A DNA stretch of 42,347 nt from Dethiosulfatibacter sp. (GCA_019084435.1 JAHRFV010000179.1:1-42347), one strand, 5' to 3'; counted from the first letter of the stretch, positions 25,038 to 33,747 are shown. The notes: generated by a model not told the origin, from the letters alone. A program made the numbers and translations.

Positions 25038-27214
25038 CAGATTCTAGCCTCCCTTCTGAATTGATCCATAATGATTTCAACCACACCTGTGAGTTCATTT
25101 TTGCTGTTCACTCCACGGACTTCAATAATTCCTGTATGCTCAACAAAGGATTTTGTATTCTGCTCGGTCCCGCTTATCCCACCGTTCATATTTAGCTTTG
25201 AATCTATGTTGAAGTCTGTAGGGATGGAGGTCTGCATATCTTTAGCAACCTTATCCATAATGTGATCAAATCCAACTCCGATACCAAGTCCCATGTTCTC
25301 ACCAATTCCTGCAAATACTAGGGATGGAGAATGGATACCAAGCATTCCCTTTACACCGTCTGTAATGCCAGAAAAGAAACCCTCGACCTTATCGGTAATC
25401 CAGGAGCCAAGGGATTTAATTCCATCCCATAAGCCTGTAACAATGTTTTTACCAATTTCAAATACTGAACCTACTGCTTTACCGAGTCCTCCTACAATTG
25501 CTGCAATAATCTGTGGGATTGCCGCTACAAGTTGAGGAATTGCCTTAATCAAACCTGCTGCAAGCTTAACAGTAAGTTCAATCCCCATCGCAATAATAGC
25601 AGGTAGATTGTCAGTGATAAAATTGATAATGCTCGTAATAATCTGAGGTAAAGCCTCTATTAATTCAGGTAGAGCGTTTAGCAAGCCTTCTGCTAGACCT
25701 GTTATAATGGCAAACGCCGCTTCTAAAATTTTATCCATGCTATCAAGTAACCCCTGAACGATGGTGATAATTGCTTCCACTGCAGCTGGAATAAGTTCGG
25801 GCAATGCTAATCCGATCCCTTCAACAAGTGCCGTTATAAGTTGAACCGCCGCATCAATAAGAAGTGGAAGGTTTTCTATGAGGGCACCTACAATTGTCAT
25901 AACTGCATCTACCGCTGCAGGGATAAGCTCAGGTAAAAGAGTAAGAATTGTATTTAGCACCTGTGTGAATAGTTCCGTGACAGTTCCTAGAAGCGTTGGC
26001 AGTAATTCACCGATAGCAGATAAAATGGCATCCATTGCCGCTGGTAGCGCAGCTACTATGTTCTCAATCACAGGCACAATATTCTTAACTACTGCCTGAA
26101 AAGCATCAACCAAGTTTCCTGTAAGATTTGTCATATCAGCATTGGCATTACCAAGCCCTGCCGTAAAAGAACCAAGTGCTGCTTGCATAAGTCCAATAGA
26201 ACCGGAAATAGTCTGCGTTGATTCTTTTGCAAAGTTACCGGCATACTGCTGTGTATTCTCAAAAAACATCTGCATAGCAACTTCTGCTTTTTCTGCCTGT
26301 GTGGCGCTATTCCATGTGAAATCTAGTCCTTTTGCAAGTGCGTAGGCTTCTACATTTGTGGCATTCATCGCGACACCAAGGTTATCCATCATGGTGAAAT
26401 TGCCTTTTGCCGCGCCTGTGACCGCGTCCATTGCCATCGACATATCAATTCCCATAACAGATGCCATGTCTGCAGCACGTTGCATTGCTTTTTCAGTCAG
26501 ATCAAGAGATTGTTGCTGCTCGATACCAGAGCCTTGAAACAAAGCACCCATCTTATTTGCAGTGGCTAAATAGTCACTTTGAGAGAGTCCTAGGTTTTTA
26601 TAAGCATCTTCACCTGTCTTTTGGATGGAATCAGCATACTTGCCAAAGACAGCTTCAGAACCTCCAAGATTCTGCTCCAGTTCTCCAAACTGCTCAACGA
26701 CCTCTTTCCCAAGCTTAAAAGCAGCGGCTCCTGCAGCAAGGGCAGCAGCTCCCATTGCCGCACCGACACCTTTTAAAATACCACCCAATTTTTCAAACTT
26801 CCCACCGGAATTTTCTGCATCATCACCGGCTTCTTTCAAACCATCTCCAAGATCATCTGCACTATCAGCCGATTGTTCTAGTTCTCGTTCCATACCATTA
26901 AGTTCTGCTTTTGCATTGTTAAGCTGAATGGCCCAGTTTTGAGTACGACGATCATTTTCACCAAAACTCTCAGAGGCATTCTTTAAGGCGGATTCGAGCG
27001 TGGATATTTTATCTTTCTGTACATCGATTGATTTATTTAACGTTTCGTTTCGAGCAGTCATCGCCTGAACACTTTTATCGTTTTTATCGTACTCTGAGGA
27101 TACGAGTTTCATCTCACTCCCAAGAACCTTAAAGGATTGATTGATATCAGAAAGTGCTTTTTTAAATTCTTTCTCGCCTTCAATGCCAATCTTTAATCCG
27201 AAATTATCCGCCAT
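25037..27214 (-). CDS. Phage tail tape measure protein
   Basis: Determines tail length and spans the tail tube, 725 residues. The N-terminal 130 residues are coiled-coil (KEFKKALSDINQSFKVLG, TLESALKNASESFGENDRR), followed by an alanine- and glycine-rich hydrophobic run (GGILKGVGAAMGAAALAAG). The central half is made of repeated hydrophobic segments such as LPELIPAAVDAVMTIV and LPELIPAAVEAIITIV, near-copies of one another. The C-terminal region carries GIHSPSLVFAGIGENMGLGI, highly characteristic of Firmicutes tape measure proteins. The ribosome site AAGGAGGTGG overlaps the end of the frameshifted chaperone gene. It follows the tail chaperone pair, as expected. Confidence 0.96.
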   Translation of the reverse strand: MADNFGLKIGIEGEKEFKKALSDINQSFKVLGSEMKLVSSEYDKNDKSVQAMTARNETLNKSIDVQKDKISTLESALKNASESFGENDRRTQNWAIQLNNAKAELNGMERELEQSADSADDLGDGLKEAGDDAENSGGKFEKLGGILKGVGAAMGAAALAAGAAAFKLGKEVVEQFGELEQNLGGSEAVFGKYADSIQKTGEDAYKNLGLSQSDYLATANKMGALFQGSGIEQQQSLDLTEKAMQRAADMASVMGIDMSMAMDAVTGAAKGNFTMMDNLGVAMNATNVEAYALAKGLDFTWNSATQAEKAEVAMQMFFENTQQYAGNFAKESTQTISGSIGLMQAALGSFTAGLGNANADMTNLTGNLVDAFQAVVKNIVPVIENIVAALPAAMDAILSAIGELLPTLLGTVTELFTQVLNTILTLLPELIPAAVDAVMTIVGALIENLPLLIDAAVQLITALVEGIGLALPELIPAAVEAIITIVQGLLDSMDKILEAAFAIITGLAEGLLNALPELIEALPQIITSIINFITDNLPAIIAMGIELTVKLAAGLIKAIPQLVAAIPQIIAAIVGGLGKAVGSVFEIGKNIVTGLWDGIKSLGSWITDKVEGFFSGITDGVKGMLGIHSPSLVFAGIGENMGLGIGVGFDHIMDKVAKDMQTSIPTDFNIDSKLNMNGGISGTEQNTKSFVEHTGIIEVRGVNSKNELTGVVEIIMDQFRREARI

Positions 27215-27228
27215 ATCTCACCACCTCC

Positions 27229-27432
27229 TTAAATTCCATTTGGTATGATTTCATCGATATAATAGTCACGTTTTGCTTTTGCAAGTCCATTAAACTGCTT
27301 ATATATCTCCCACTGGTCTAAAAGATGTCCAATTGGCAGGAGCCAAACATCACGCTCTGCACGTCCAAGTAGAGTAGTTCCATAAAAAATGAGTCGAGCA
27401 AACAATTCTTCATCGCTTACCCGACCGACACG
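27229..27432 (-). CDS. Tail chaperone frameshift extension (gpT-like), read by -1 slippage
   Basis: A 67-residue extension in the -1 frame of the tail chaperone gene, without its own convincing start codon or ribosome site. It encodes SDEELFARLIFYG, GRAERDVWLLPIGHLLDQW and ends in YIDEIIPNGI. It would be made only as a fusion to the first 124 residues of the gene at 27417-27803, giving about 191 residues, by slipping at A AAA AAC (27432-27438). Such G/GT pairs recruit the tail tube and wrap the tape measure protein in lambda-like phages. The tape measure gene begins 15 bp later. Confidence 0.85.
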   Translation of the reverse strand, partial: RVGRVSDEELFARLIFYGTTLLGRAERDVWLLPIGHLLDQWEIYKQFNGLAKAKRDYYIDEIIPNGI

Positions 27433-27803
27433 TTTTTTGAAGATTCGTCCTCACTTTCAACATTGCGCTTTGTTCCCTTAAGCATCGCTTCCATAATGCT
27501 GTTTTTGTAATCTGCAAGTTCAAGTGGTGATGTGAGAAGTTCTACCATATCCTGGGTAAGAAGTTCTCGCTTCTCAGCTGAGTTTAGGAGATTGTGTACC
27601 AGCACTGATTGATTGGCAAGCAGGGTAATAAGCCAGATAATTTCATCCAGAGCCATTTCAAAGTTCTCTGACTTCATCAACTTTTCTCCTAAATTAGAAA
27701 GACCGCCATATCTTTTGGCGATCTCTTTGGTTGCTTTGGTGGTTAGAAGCATTTCATATATCTGACCACCTATTGTAATTTCTGCACTTCTATCTTTATC
27801 CAT
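27417..27803 (-). CDS. Tail assembly chaperone (gpG-like) with programmed -1 frameshift
   Basis: A 128-residue protein found between the major tail and tape measure genes, as with lambda gpG. It is acidic and helical (ITIGGQIYEMLLTTKATKEI, LGEKLMKSENFEMALDEIIW) and ends shortly after the slippery site in SSKNVSVG. The heptamer A AAA AAC (27432-27438) is in the right phase, and the -1 frame stays open for 67 more codons. It has a GAGGAAT ribosome site. The gene belongs to the tail tube/tape measure block. Known for the family: only a minor part of ribosomes slip, giving a fixed G to GT ratio. Confidence 0.88.
   Translation of the reverse strand: MDKDRSAEITIGGQIYEMLLTTKATKEIAKRYGGLSNLGEKLMKSENFEMALDEIIWLITLLANQSVLVHNLLNSAEKRELLTQDMVELLTSPLELADYKNSIMEAMLKGTKRNVESEDESSKNVSVG
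27432..27438 (-). promoter_or_regulatory. Slippery heptamer A AAA AAC for -1 frameshifting
   Basis: In-frame codons TCA AAA AAC on the minus strand give the classical X XXY YYZ heptamer. Slipping back by one base leads exactly into the open downstream frame that begins CGT GTC GGT. Confidence 0.88.
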
Positions 27804-27817
27804 TATTCATTCCTCCA

Positions 27818-28408
27818 TTAAGGTGTCACTGCAAACACAGGCTCATAAACCTCTGTATACCAGCTTGTAATTACAGGTGCTGGAACAGATGCATCGTCCT
27901 CATTAACCTCTGCCTTCCAAGGATGCTTGCCGTTTCCATCGATTTTATTACGGCGGAGCACCGTACCCTCAATAGTCGGAGTTGAAAAAGTGATGCTATC
28001 TCCTTTGGTCTGAAGATTTGTTGCAGGGATACCAAATACCACGCGGTAAAGCCAAAAATAGCGGTATTTACCGTTGGACTTCTTAGCACGAAATCCCACT
28101 GCAACAGGAGTTCCACCATCTTCCCCACCCGATATCACCACATGATTGTCATCAATTTTTGCACCTGTCAGATCCTCAGCTGCGGATGTTCCAATATCAT
28201 CGACACCAAGTGACAGTGTTCCTGATTTGAATTCTTTAACCACCGCAGCGGGTCCATCATCTGCGTATAGGGTAGCTTCAGCAAGCTCCACCGACAAATC
28301 AGCTTTCATTGCCTTTGCAAGCGGGATAGGCGTGCCATAGGTTTCTTCACCGTTTTCACCTTCCGTTATTTTTGAATAATAGAGTTTATCAAGTCCAATT
28401 GTAGCCAT
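27818..28408 (-). CDS. Phage major tail protein
   Basis: Builds the tail tube of a siphovirus, 196 residues, of the phi13/TP901-1-like major tail family. Diagnostic pieces are MATIGLDKLYYSKIT at the N-terminus, KADLSVELAEATLYADDGPA around 36-55, VKEFKSGTLSLGVDDI around 56-72 and FWLYRVVFGIPATNLQTKGD around 118-137. The C-terminal part after PWKAEVNEDDA is shorter and may carry a small surface domain. Mostly beta structure with no catalytic motif, as expected. It has GAGGAATAAC upstream. The frameshifting chaperone follows 14 bp later, which agrees with the standard order. Confidence 0.93.
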   Translation of the reverse strand: MATIGLDKLYYSKITEGENGEETYGTPIPLAKAMKADLSVELAEATLYADDGPAAVVKEFKSGTLSLGVDDIGTSAAEDLTGAKIDDNHVVISGGEDGGTPVAVGFRAKKSNGKYRYFWLYRVVFGIPATNLQTKGDSITFSTPTIEGTVLRRNKIDGNGKHPWKAEVNEDDASVPAPVITSWYTEVYEPVFAVTP

Positions 28409-28411
28409 TTG

Positions 28412-28753
28412 TTATTCCTCCAGTTCATAATATTTCGCTATATCAATAGCGTAATGATGGTAGCCGGTATCGTCCTCATGACCGATGTACCGGCGTTCTG
28501 TTATTGTAATATCTGCCAAAAGCAAGGCATGAACGATAGCATTCTTCGTTCTCAGATAATTGCCTTTATCAAACAGCGAGACTCGTACTTCTTGTATATC
28601 CGCGCCAGGAAGATTATCAGCAAAGAGTTCAAATGTGTCAGAAATAGGGATCATCACAGCATACTGATCAGGAGCATTATCCGAAAACACACCTGTTTCA
28701 ACAGGAATGTTTAAACTTTGAAAGATCAGATTCAATTCGGATAACAAACTCAT
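28412..28753 (-). CDS. Phage tail terminator/completion-like protein
   Basis: A 113-residue protein immediately before the major tail gene. It contains VETGVFSDNAPDQYAVMIPI around 18-37 and ends in KYYELEE. The size and position, between an HK97 gp10-like protein and the tail tube, match the tail terminator family (minor capsid or DUF-type in siphophages). It overlaps the preceding gene by 4 bp (ATGA) and stops 3 bp before the next start. Function is by position and general fold, so moderately sure. Confidence 0.72.
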   Translation of the reverse strand: MSLLSELNLIFQSLNIPVETGVFSDNAPDQYAVMIPISDTFELFADNLPGADIQEVRVSLFDKGNYLRTKNAIVHALLLADITITERRYIGHEDDTGYHHYAIDIAKYYELEE

Positions 28754-29181
28754 ATGCGGTCCACCTCACTTTCCAGTTTTGCCTTCATCGCTTCGATACA
28801 GGTCTTTTTAATTGCTGATTTCGCAGGTTTTAAGAAAGGCTTAGGCGGTTGACCACTTTTGCCATATTCAAGAACTCCAGCAATCATGGCATTGCTTTTA
28901 CCATCTGACCGTGGTTCAGCAAAACCTACTTTTACATTGAAGTTGCCTTCTCTATCTTGCTTTGCTGAGGAAACACCAAGTGCTAAAATAAGCTCTCCTG
29001 TAGAACGACTTTCTTCCTTTGTGCCTCTTCCAATAACGGCCTGCAAATTACTTTTTACCTTTGTCTCCACAACCTCACCCCCCGCTTCAAGCACGCGTGG
29101 TAGTATCTCATCTGTCTTTTCACCAAGTCGAGATAATTTTAGGAGGAACTCTTCTGGCATCTTCATAGTTGATTTAGCCAC
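28750..29181 (-). CDS. HK97 gp10-like head-tail protein
   Basis: A 143-residue protein of the HK97 gp10 family (head-tail joining or tail completion). The blocks LGEKTDEILPRVLEAGGEVVE (split around residue 25) and GVLEYGKSGQPPKPFLKPA (about 107-125) are typical, the last giving the YG...PFL signature. The N-terminal helix and the central beta region fit the fold. It overlaps the preceding adaptor by 8 bp and the next gene by 4 bp. Known family role: joining the finished head and tail. Confidence 0.87.
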   Translation of the reverse strand: MAKSTMKMPEEFLLKLSRLGEKTDEILPRVLEAGGEVVETKVKSNLQAVIGRGTKEESRSTGELILALGVSSAKQDREGNFNVKVGFAEPRSDGKSNAMIAGVLEYGKSGQPPKPFLKPAKSAIKKTCIEAMKAKLESEVDRI

Positions 29182-29506
29182 TAGGTTTCACCTCCTTGGC
29201 AAGTACCTCAACATACATTTTTCTACCTTTGACATCTTCAACTGAGGTGATTTCAAAACGTCCGTTATCGCAGACAATGACCATTGCTGTTGTCACTAGT
29301 ACATCAGGTATTCTGCGAAAACGGAAAAGGTCGGTGGCTTCAGAAAACGAGGCTCGATTCGCCCATTTCTCATTGCCGTGCCGACCTTCCCGATATGCCC
29401 TAACTGAAGCCAGTATATTGTCAGTTTGTATCTTAAATCCTTCACTATCTTTTATAGTTACTTTCTGGGTGATGTCAATAAAACTATTCATTTTACCATA
29501 GCTCAT
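29174..29506 (-). CDS. Phage head closure protein
   Basis: A 110-residue protein like the head closure (SPP1 gp16/HK97 gp9-type) family. Characteristic pieces are ILASVRAYREGRHGNEKWAN around residues 27-46 and FRFRRIPDVLVTTAMVIVC around 57-75, followed by FEITSVEDVKGRKMYVEVLA at the end, the usual final strands. It plugs the head-tail connector after DNA packaging. It starts 3 bp after the connector gene and overlaps the gp10-like gene. Confidence 0.86.
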   Translation of the reverse strand: MSYGKMNSFIDITQKVTIKDSEGFKIQTDNILASVRAYREGRHGNEKWANRASFSEATDLFRFRRIPDVLVTTAMVIVCDNGRFEITSVEDVKGRKMYVEVLAKEVKPSG

Positions 29507-29509
29507 GCT

Positions 29510-29818
29510 CTACACCTTCCAGTCCCGGTCAAGCCGTAGTAGCAGGTTGACCGTATTCCATACTTGTTGTCCCGCCTGAACATTATCCGAAAAGAAACCA
29601 CCAGTGCTGCCGTCCCTGGATTCATAAAAATGGGACGACAGCATTATGATGGCTTGTTCTGTGGTGGCAGGCATGGAAGTTTCTTCGTAGTTATTTTCAC
29701 TAAGATGCTGATAGCTTTCCGCGTACCGTGTGGCGGCGGTGATGTACATCTCAAGCAGCTCATCATCTGCCGCGTGTTCAAGAATAAGGTTTGCTTTTAC
29801 TTTTTCTAGCAGTGTCAT
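29510..29818 (-). CDS. Phage head-tail connector protein
   Basis: A 102-residue helical protein of the gp6/QLRG head-tail connector (DNA packaging) family. Signature pieces: LEKVKANLILEHAADDELLE (about 3-22), YITAATRYAESYQHL (about 26-40) and TTEQAIIMLSSHFYESRDG (53-71). It forms the ring below the portal. The order capsid, fibre, connector, closure, gp10 is normal for HK97-like phages. A GGATGGTGG site precedes the start, somewhat weak. Confidence 0.88.
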   Translation of the reverse strand: MTLLEKVKANLILEHAADDELLEMYITAATRYAESYQHLSENNYEETSMPATTEQAIIMLSSHFYESRDGSTGGFFSDNVQAGQQVWNTVNLLLRLDRDWKV

Positions 29819-29836
29819 ACCGCCACCATCCTTTCA

Positions 29837-30049
29837 TTAATCTGAAATCATAAGCCCTGAGCTCTTAAGTTTGGTAAGAAGAGCATTGAAATCTGACACC
29901 AAATCTTCTACTGTAGCTGCAGTGCTTGCAGCTTGATTATCAAGAATGGGAAGGCCAGTAACGACCGCCCCATCCCTTATTTCAAGTGTTCCACCAATGA
30001 CGGTTTTTTCACCGCCTTGTTCAGTATAGTTCTTTGCGTTATAAGTCAT
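29837..30049 (-). CDS. Head fibre protein
   Basis: A 70-residue protein similar to phage head fibre proteins (phi29 gp8.5-type family). The block GGEKTVIGGTLEIRDGAVV (about 13-31) and the ending VEDLVSDFNALLTKLKSSGL (about 47-66) are typical, the latter a short trimeric coiled coil. It decorates the capsid surface and is usually not essential. It lies 12 bp after the major capsid gene with a GGAGGTG site. Confidence 0.83.
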   Translation of the reverse strand: MTYNAKNYTEQGGEKTVIGGTLEIRDGAVVTGLPILDNQAASTAATVEDLVSDFNALLTKLKSSGLMISD

Positions 30050-30061
30050 AGTCCACCTCCA

Positions 30062-31270
30062 TTATGCTTTCTGCTGAAGCACTTTGATGGCTTCTGGTAA
30101 AATCAATTTTCCATCCACACGCTGAGTTGCAGCAAAACCTACCTGACCAGTGGCAGCATAAAGTTCATTAAGTCTCTTAAATACACGACCCTGACGATCC
30201 GCTACCCAGTAGTAATTAAAGTCACCAAAGATAATGGACTTTGCAGAGGCAGCAATGGTAGGAACGTATGATGAAGTGTAAACAGGTCGGTTCAATATGG
30301 TATCAGGGGTTCCTGCCTGAAGTGAAGGCTGCCAGATATATTGACCCTGACCATCCTTTAGTTTTCTAATAGCCTTAACGGTGGCATCATTCATCACAAA
30401 TACAGCCTTGTTTCTGTAAGGTGATTTAAGTGAGTAGAAGAGGTCCATCACTTCATCAATGGTAATGGCTGTAGCACTTGCAGCGGTTACACCAATCTGT
30501 GCACCTCCAGTTGCAGCGAGAATACCCGTAGGTTTACCAGATCCATCTCCTGTGAAGAAAGCATCTTCTTCCCTGTTTCCAATCCGTCTTGCAAACTCCT
30601 TAGCGATGTAAGTTTCAAGATTAAACACGCTGTCATTAAGAAGCTCTTCAGAAACCTTAATCATGGTACCAAGCTTGTAAGCGCCAATAGAAACTTGTAA
30701 AAAGCTATCGTCGCTTTCAGGAATTGCGCCTTCTTCATCTATCCAAGAAGCCGTTCCCTTAGAAGCCACAACTGGAATTTTTCTATCACCAGAAGAAGTG
30801 GAGATTACGTTGGCCAGCTTTCTAAAAATATTTTCTTCATTTAATGCTTCAATCAGAGTACGCTCGAATTCATCTGGTACAAGGTAACCGCCTTCAGTGT
30901 CAGTACCAATCTGCAGTGCATTTCTAATCACTGGATCAAGTCCTTCACCTGAACGGGTACGCATAGCATTCCAGAACGCCTTTTGATATTCTGTAGATGC
31001 TCTGCCCGATTTAGATTCCATACCTTGAAACATAGGTTTTCCTGTAAGAGGTGTATTCAACGGTTTTGAAAGTTCACGATCTAGTGCTTCTTGTTTTTCA
31101 AGGCGGTCGATTTCTTTTCCAAGTGATACAACATCTGTTTCCATCTTTTCATAAGTTGCAGTGTCTTCAGCAGATACGATACCATCTGTACCTCTTTTGG
31201 TATCAAGGAATGCTTTAGCAGCTTCCCAGGATTTTGCTCTCTTTTCACGTAGTTCAAGAATTTTATTCAT
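30062..31270 (-). CDS. HK97-type major capsid protein
   Basis: Main shell protein, 402 residues. Residues 1 to about 100 form the coiled-coil scaffold-like delta domain (ILELREKRAKSWEAAKAFLD, LGKEIDRLEKQEALDRELS), removed by the protease encoded upstream. The mature HK97 fold follows, with RNALQIGTDTEGGYLVPDEF (about 131-150), ISTSSGDRKIPVVASKGTAS (162-181) and FFTGDGSGKPTGILA (about 239-253). The last piece is typical of clostridial and bacillar prophages. An AGGAGGAAAC site precedes the start. Protease, capsid, fibre and connector are contiguous. Confidence 0.96.
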   Translation of the reverse strand: MNKILELREKRAKSWEAAKAFLDTKRGTDGIVSAEDTATYEKMETDVVSLGKEIDRLEKQEALDRELSKPLNTPLTGKPMFQGMESKSGRASTEYQKAFWNAMRTRSGEGLDPVIRNALQIGTDTEGGYLVPDEFERTLIEALNEENIFRKLANVISTSSGDRKIPVVASKGTASWIDEEGAIPESDDSFLQVSIGAYKLGTMIKVSEELLNDSVFNLETYIAKEFARRIGNREEDAFFTGDGSGKPTGILAATGGAQIGVTAASATAITIDEVMDLFYSLKSPYRNKAVFVMNDATVKAIRKLKDGQGQYIWQPSLQAGTPDTILNRPVYTSSYVPTIAASAKSIIFGDFNYYWVADRQGRVFKRLNELYAATGQVGFAATQRVDGKLILPEAIKVLQQKA

Positions 31271-31289
31271 AATTGTTTCCTCCTAAAAT

Positions 31290-31988
31290 TTAGTGTCCTA
31301 TTAAAGAAAGTCGCTTTTCCAGCGACTCAACAGGGGTGCCATTATTCTCTTTTTCTAATTTGGGGTTTACCTTATCCAGCAAAGAGTTGGTAACAGCTCT
31401 GCGGCTGAAGGCATAGGTTATATTCTCTGTCTGCTTTCGTTTCTTTTCATCCTCCATGAGGCTATCCGCAAAACCAAGCTCGATGGCCTTTTTCGCATTT
31501 AGCCAGGTTTCTGCATCCATAAGATGAGAGAGCTTTGTCCTTGATTGGCCCGTCTTAATCTCATAGGCATTGATGATGCTCTCTTTAACTTCAGAAAGCA
31601 TATTGATGGCTTTTTTCATTTCTTCACTGTCGCCAATGGCCACCGTAAGTGGGTTGTGTACCATCATTAGGGCGGTTGGTGCCATGAGCACTGTTGTTCC
31701 CGCCATGGCAATGACAGACGCTGCAGAGGCTGCAATTCCATCAATCTTTACAGTAACAGTGCCTTTGTAATCCATTAACATGGAGTAAATCTGACTAGCT
31801 GCAATGCAATCGCCTCCTGGAGAGTTGAGCCAAATAACAATGTCACCCTCGCCGGCAGTAAGATCTGTTTTAAATGCCTTAGGGGTTACATCATCGTCAA
31901 ACCATGAATCTTCTGCAATTACGCCGTCTAGATATAGCGTTCGGACGCCAGTATTTTCATCTTGCGCCCAGTTCCAAAACCTCTTCAT
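31290..31988 (-). CDS. ClpP-like head maturation protease
   Basis: Serine protease that cleaves the capsid delta domain during head maturation, 232 residues. It has the ClpP fold: VIWLNSPGGDCIAASQIYSM (51-70) with SPGG, DGIAASAASVIAMAG (83-97) with catalytic Ser88, and MMVHNPLTVAIGDSEEM (108-124) with catalytic His111. A further acidic residue of the triad lies downstream (SHLMDAETWLNAKKAIELGF). Active-site parts are intact. It overlaps the portal stop by 4 bp (ATGA) and lies 19 bp before the capsid gene. The final 30 residues, after RRAVTNSLLDKV, are charged linker. Confidence 0.93.
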   Translation of the reverse strand: MKRFWNWAQDENTGVRTLYLDGVIAEDSWFDDDVTPKAFKTDLTAGEGDIVIWLNSPGGDCIAASQIYSMLMDYKGTVTVKIDGIAASAASVIAMAGTTVLMAPTALMMVHNPLTVAIGDSEEMKKAINMLSEVKESIINAYEIKTGQSRTKLSHLMDAETWLNAKKAIELGFADSLMEDEKKRKQTENITYAFSRRAVTNSLLDKVNPKLEKENNGTPVESLEKRLSLIGH

Positions 31989-33247
31989 TTAGATTCCTCC
32001 GTTTCTTTAATATTTGCGAATGCACCAGCATCCTGTAATTTTGTCATCGCACCATTTATGAGGTAGAGATCGCCACCCAATGGTTCTGGAATTCTATCCA
32101 GATTTTCAAGCTCCCTAATATCATTGGCGCTCATCCAGCCATTTTGACGGGCAGTAGCGTAGCCACTCATACGGCTTACATAATCACCACGCAAAAGACC
32201 ATCTACATTAAATTTGATAAAGACATTAGGTTTTTCACTTTCCATAAGAAGCGCACGACACATGGCCTGTTCCCAGCGAACCACCCAAGGGTCAAGGGTG
32301 TATTTTACAAACTCCAGGGATTGCTGCTCGATGTTACTAAAGGATGACTTCTCAAGATCAGCAAGCATATGAGGGGGGACCCTGAAAATACGAGCGATCT
32401 CATTGATCTGAAATTTTCTGGTTTCCAGGAACTGAGCTTGTTCAGGTGAAATGCCAATAGCTTGATATTTCATGCCTTCTTCAAGGACAGCTACCCTGTG
32501 GGCATTGCCACTTCCTTGATAAGCAGCATTCCAAGATTCTTTAATTTTTCCAGGATCTTTGATGGTACCAGGGTGTTCTAGTACTCCACCAGGTGAAGCA
32601 CCATTAGCAAAGAACTTAGCTCCATATTCTTCTGTAGCAATGGCAAGACCTACAGCGTTTTTGGCCATGGCTATAGGTGAATAACCCACCAGTCCATCAA
32701 AGCCAAGCCCTGGTATATGCAGAACATCTGAGGGTGAAAGATATACCTGATTATCTCTGCTAAGAGATGGAATATCTTCACTGCCACGTTGATATAAATA
32801 GAAAAGTCGACCACTTGAATCGCGATCGACTGTCATTTTGTTTGGCATTAAAGGATAGAGGGATATCACTTCGCCCCGTGCATTTCGAATAATCTGAGCA
32901 TAGGCATTTCCCCATAATAAAAGATGACTCATCAGCGTTTCTCTAAGCGCAAAAGAAGTCATCTCGGGGTTTGGTTCATCATGGAGCAGTTTGTATAGTG
33001 GGTGTTTTAAGTTTTTTTCTTTGCCACCTGAATCATTATATTTATAGACATGAAGCGGAAGTCCGGCGAGCGTCTCAGCCAAGATTCTCACACAGCTGTA
33101 CACTGCGGTCATTTGCATAGCAGTTTGCTCATTAACTGGTTTTCCAGCGCTGGTGCTTCCAAATAAGAAGCTGTAGCGGCTGCCACCAAGAGCATCTTTA
33201 GGCTTATCTCGAGCCTTGAATATTCCTTGCAGTATTCCCATGGACAT
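31985..33247 (-). CDS. Phage portal protein (HK97 family)
   Basis: Forms the dodecameric ring through which DNA enters the head, about 420 residues. Conserved pieces include NEQTAMQMTAVYSCVRILAE (N-terminal third), DVLHIPGLGFDGLVGYSPIA and RIFRVPPHMLADLEKSSFSN followed by IEQQSLEFVKYTLDPWVVRW, all hallmarks of the HK97 portal family. The start is placed at ATG 33247, or at the second ATG 33241, because AAGGAGAG lies just upstream; an in-frame upstream ATG would be inside the terminator of the preceding gene. It is preceded by a cargo gene in place of the large terminase. Confidence 0.94.
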   Translation of the reverse strand: MSMGILQGIFKARDKPKDALGGSRYSFLFGSTSAGKPVNEQTAMQMTAVYSCVRILAETLAGLPLHVYKYNDSGGKEKNLKHPLYKLLHDEPNPEMTSFALRETLMSHLLLWGNAYAQIIRNARGEVISLYPLMPNKMTVDRDSSGRLFYLYQRGSEDIPSLSRDNQVYLSPSDVLHIPGLGFDGLVGYSPIAMAKNAVGLAIATEEYGAKFFANGASPGGVLEHPGTIKDPGKIKESWNAAYQGSGNAHRVAVLEEGMKYQAIGISPEQAQFLETRKFQINEIARIFRVPPHMLADLEKSSFSNIEQQSLEFVKYTLDPWVVRWEQAMCRALLMESEKPNVFIKFNVDGLLRGDYVSRMSGYATARQNGWMSANDIRELENLDRIPEPLGGDLYLINGAMTKLQDAGAFANIKETEESK

Positions 33248-33269
33248 CACTCTCCTTAAAAATGGGTAT

Positions 33270-33302
33270 AAAAAAAGCACCTTGCTTATATTGCAAAATG
33301 CT
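33270..33302 (-). terminator. Terminator after the cargo gene, before the portal
   Basis: Minus strand AGCATTTTGC (from 33302) pairs with GCAAGGTGCT with two G-U pairs around a 7-nt loop, followed by seven T (complement of 33269-33275 region). It ends transcription of the 143-aa cargo gene just before portal. Confidence 0.85.
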
Positions 33303-33315
33303 CTATTAATAATGA

Positions 33316-33747
33316 TTATTGAATTGAGTAGTCGCTATTAACAAAATCCTTGGCATCGTTGAGTGCAATAATTGACTCAATCTTATAATTTTTAGCTAGT
33401 CTTACACAGAAAAGTGTTTCATAATACTGCTTGTTTTCTGCAACATGGCACAGTAGTAATGCAATATTATCAAAGGGTGTCAAGTAGCCTCTGTCACTAA
33501 CACCATCCACTCCAAGCACCACCGCTCTTAGGCTAAACGGATGCTCAGAAGTTGACAGCATTTTAGCGAGAGATTCTAAAGGCTTTATTTTCTCTTCATC
33601 TTCATAAATCCACTGACTTGACCAATCACAAAAGTTAAAATCTTTGTCGAGAAATTGGTAAATAGAACTAATGTCTCCATTAATAAAACCATTGTATAAA
33701 ACTTTTATATAATGATTTAGCATTACATTTTTTACTGGATTTTCCAC
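33316..33747 (-). CDS. Unknown cargo (moron) protein between terminase and portal
   Basis: A 143-residue soluble protein that I do not recognise. It opens MENPVKNVMLNHYIKVLYNG and contains FLDKDFNFCDWSSQWIYEDE, SLRAVVLGVDGVSDRGY and NKQYYETLFCVRLAKNYKIE. The alternation of an N-terminal helical part with curved strands is loosely reminiscent of an NTF2-like fold, but this is weak. It starts GTG after AGGAG. It has its own consensus promoter upstream (33784-33812) and its own terminator downstream (33270-33302), and it interrupts the otherwise tight terminase-portal junction. That is the hallmark of a lysogenic-conversion cargo gene expressed independently of the phage late program. Function is unknown. 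Confidence 0.8.
   Translation of the reverse strand: MENPVKNVMLNHYIKVLYNGFINGDISSIYQFLDKDFNFCDWSSQWIYEDEEKIKPLESLAKMLSTSEHPFSLRAVVLGVDGVSDRGYLTPFDNIALLLCHVAENKQYYETLFCVRLAKNYKIESIIALNDAKDFVNSDYSIQ

Noticed and set aside
25600..26100. CRISPR or tandem DNA repeat in the tape measure gene
   Set aside because: The similarity is of hydrophobic protein segments with diverged bases, typical of tape measure proteins. There is no regular spacer structure, and no CRISPR array was found anywhere in the window.
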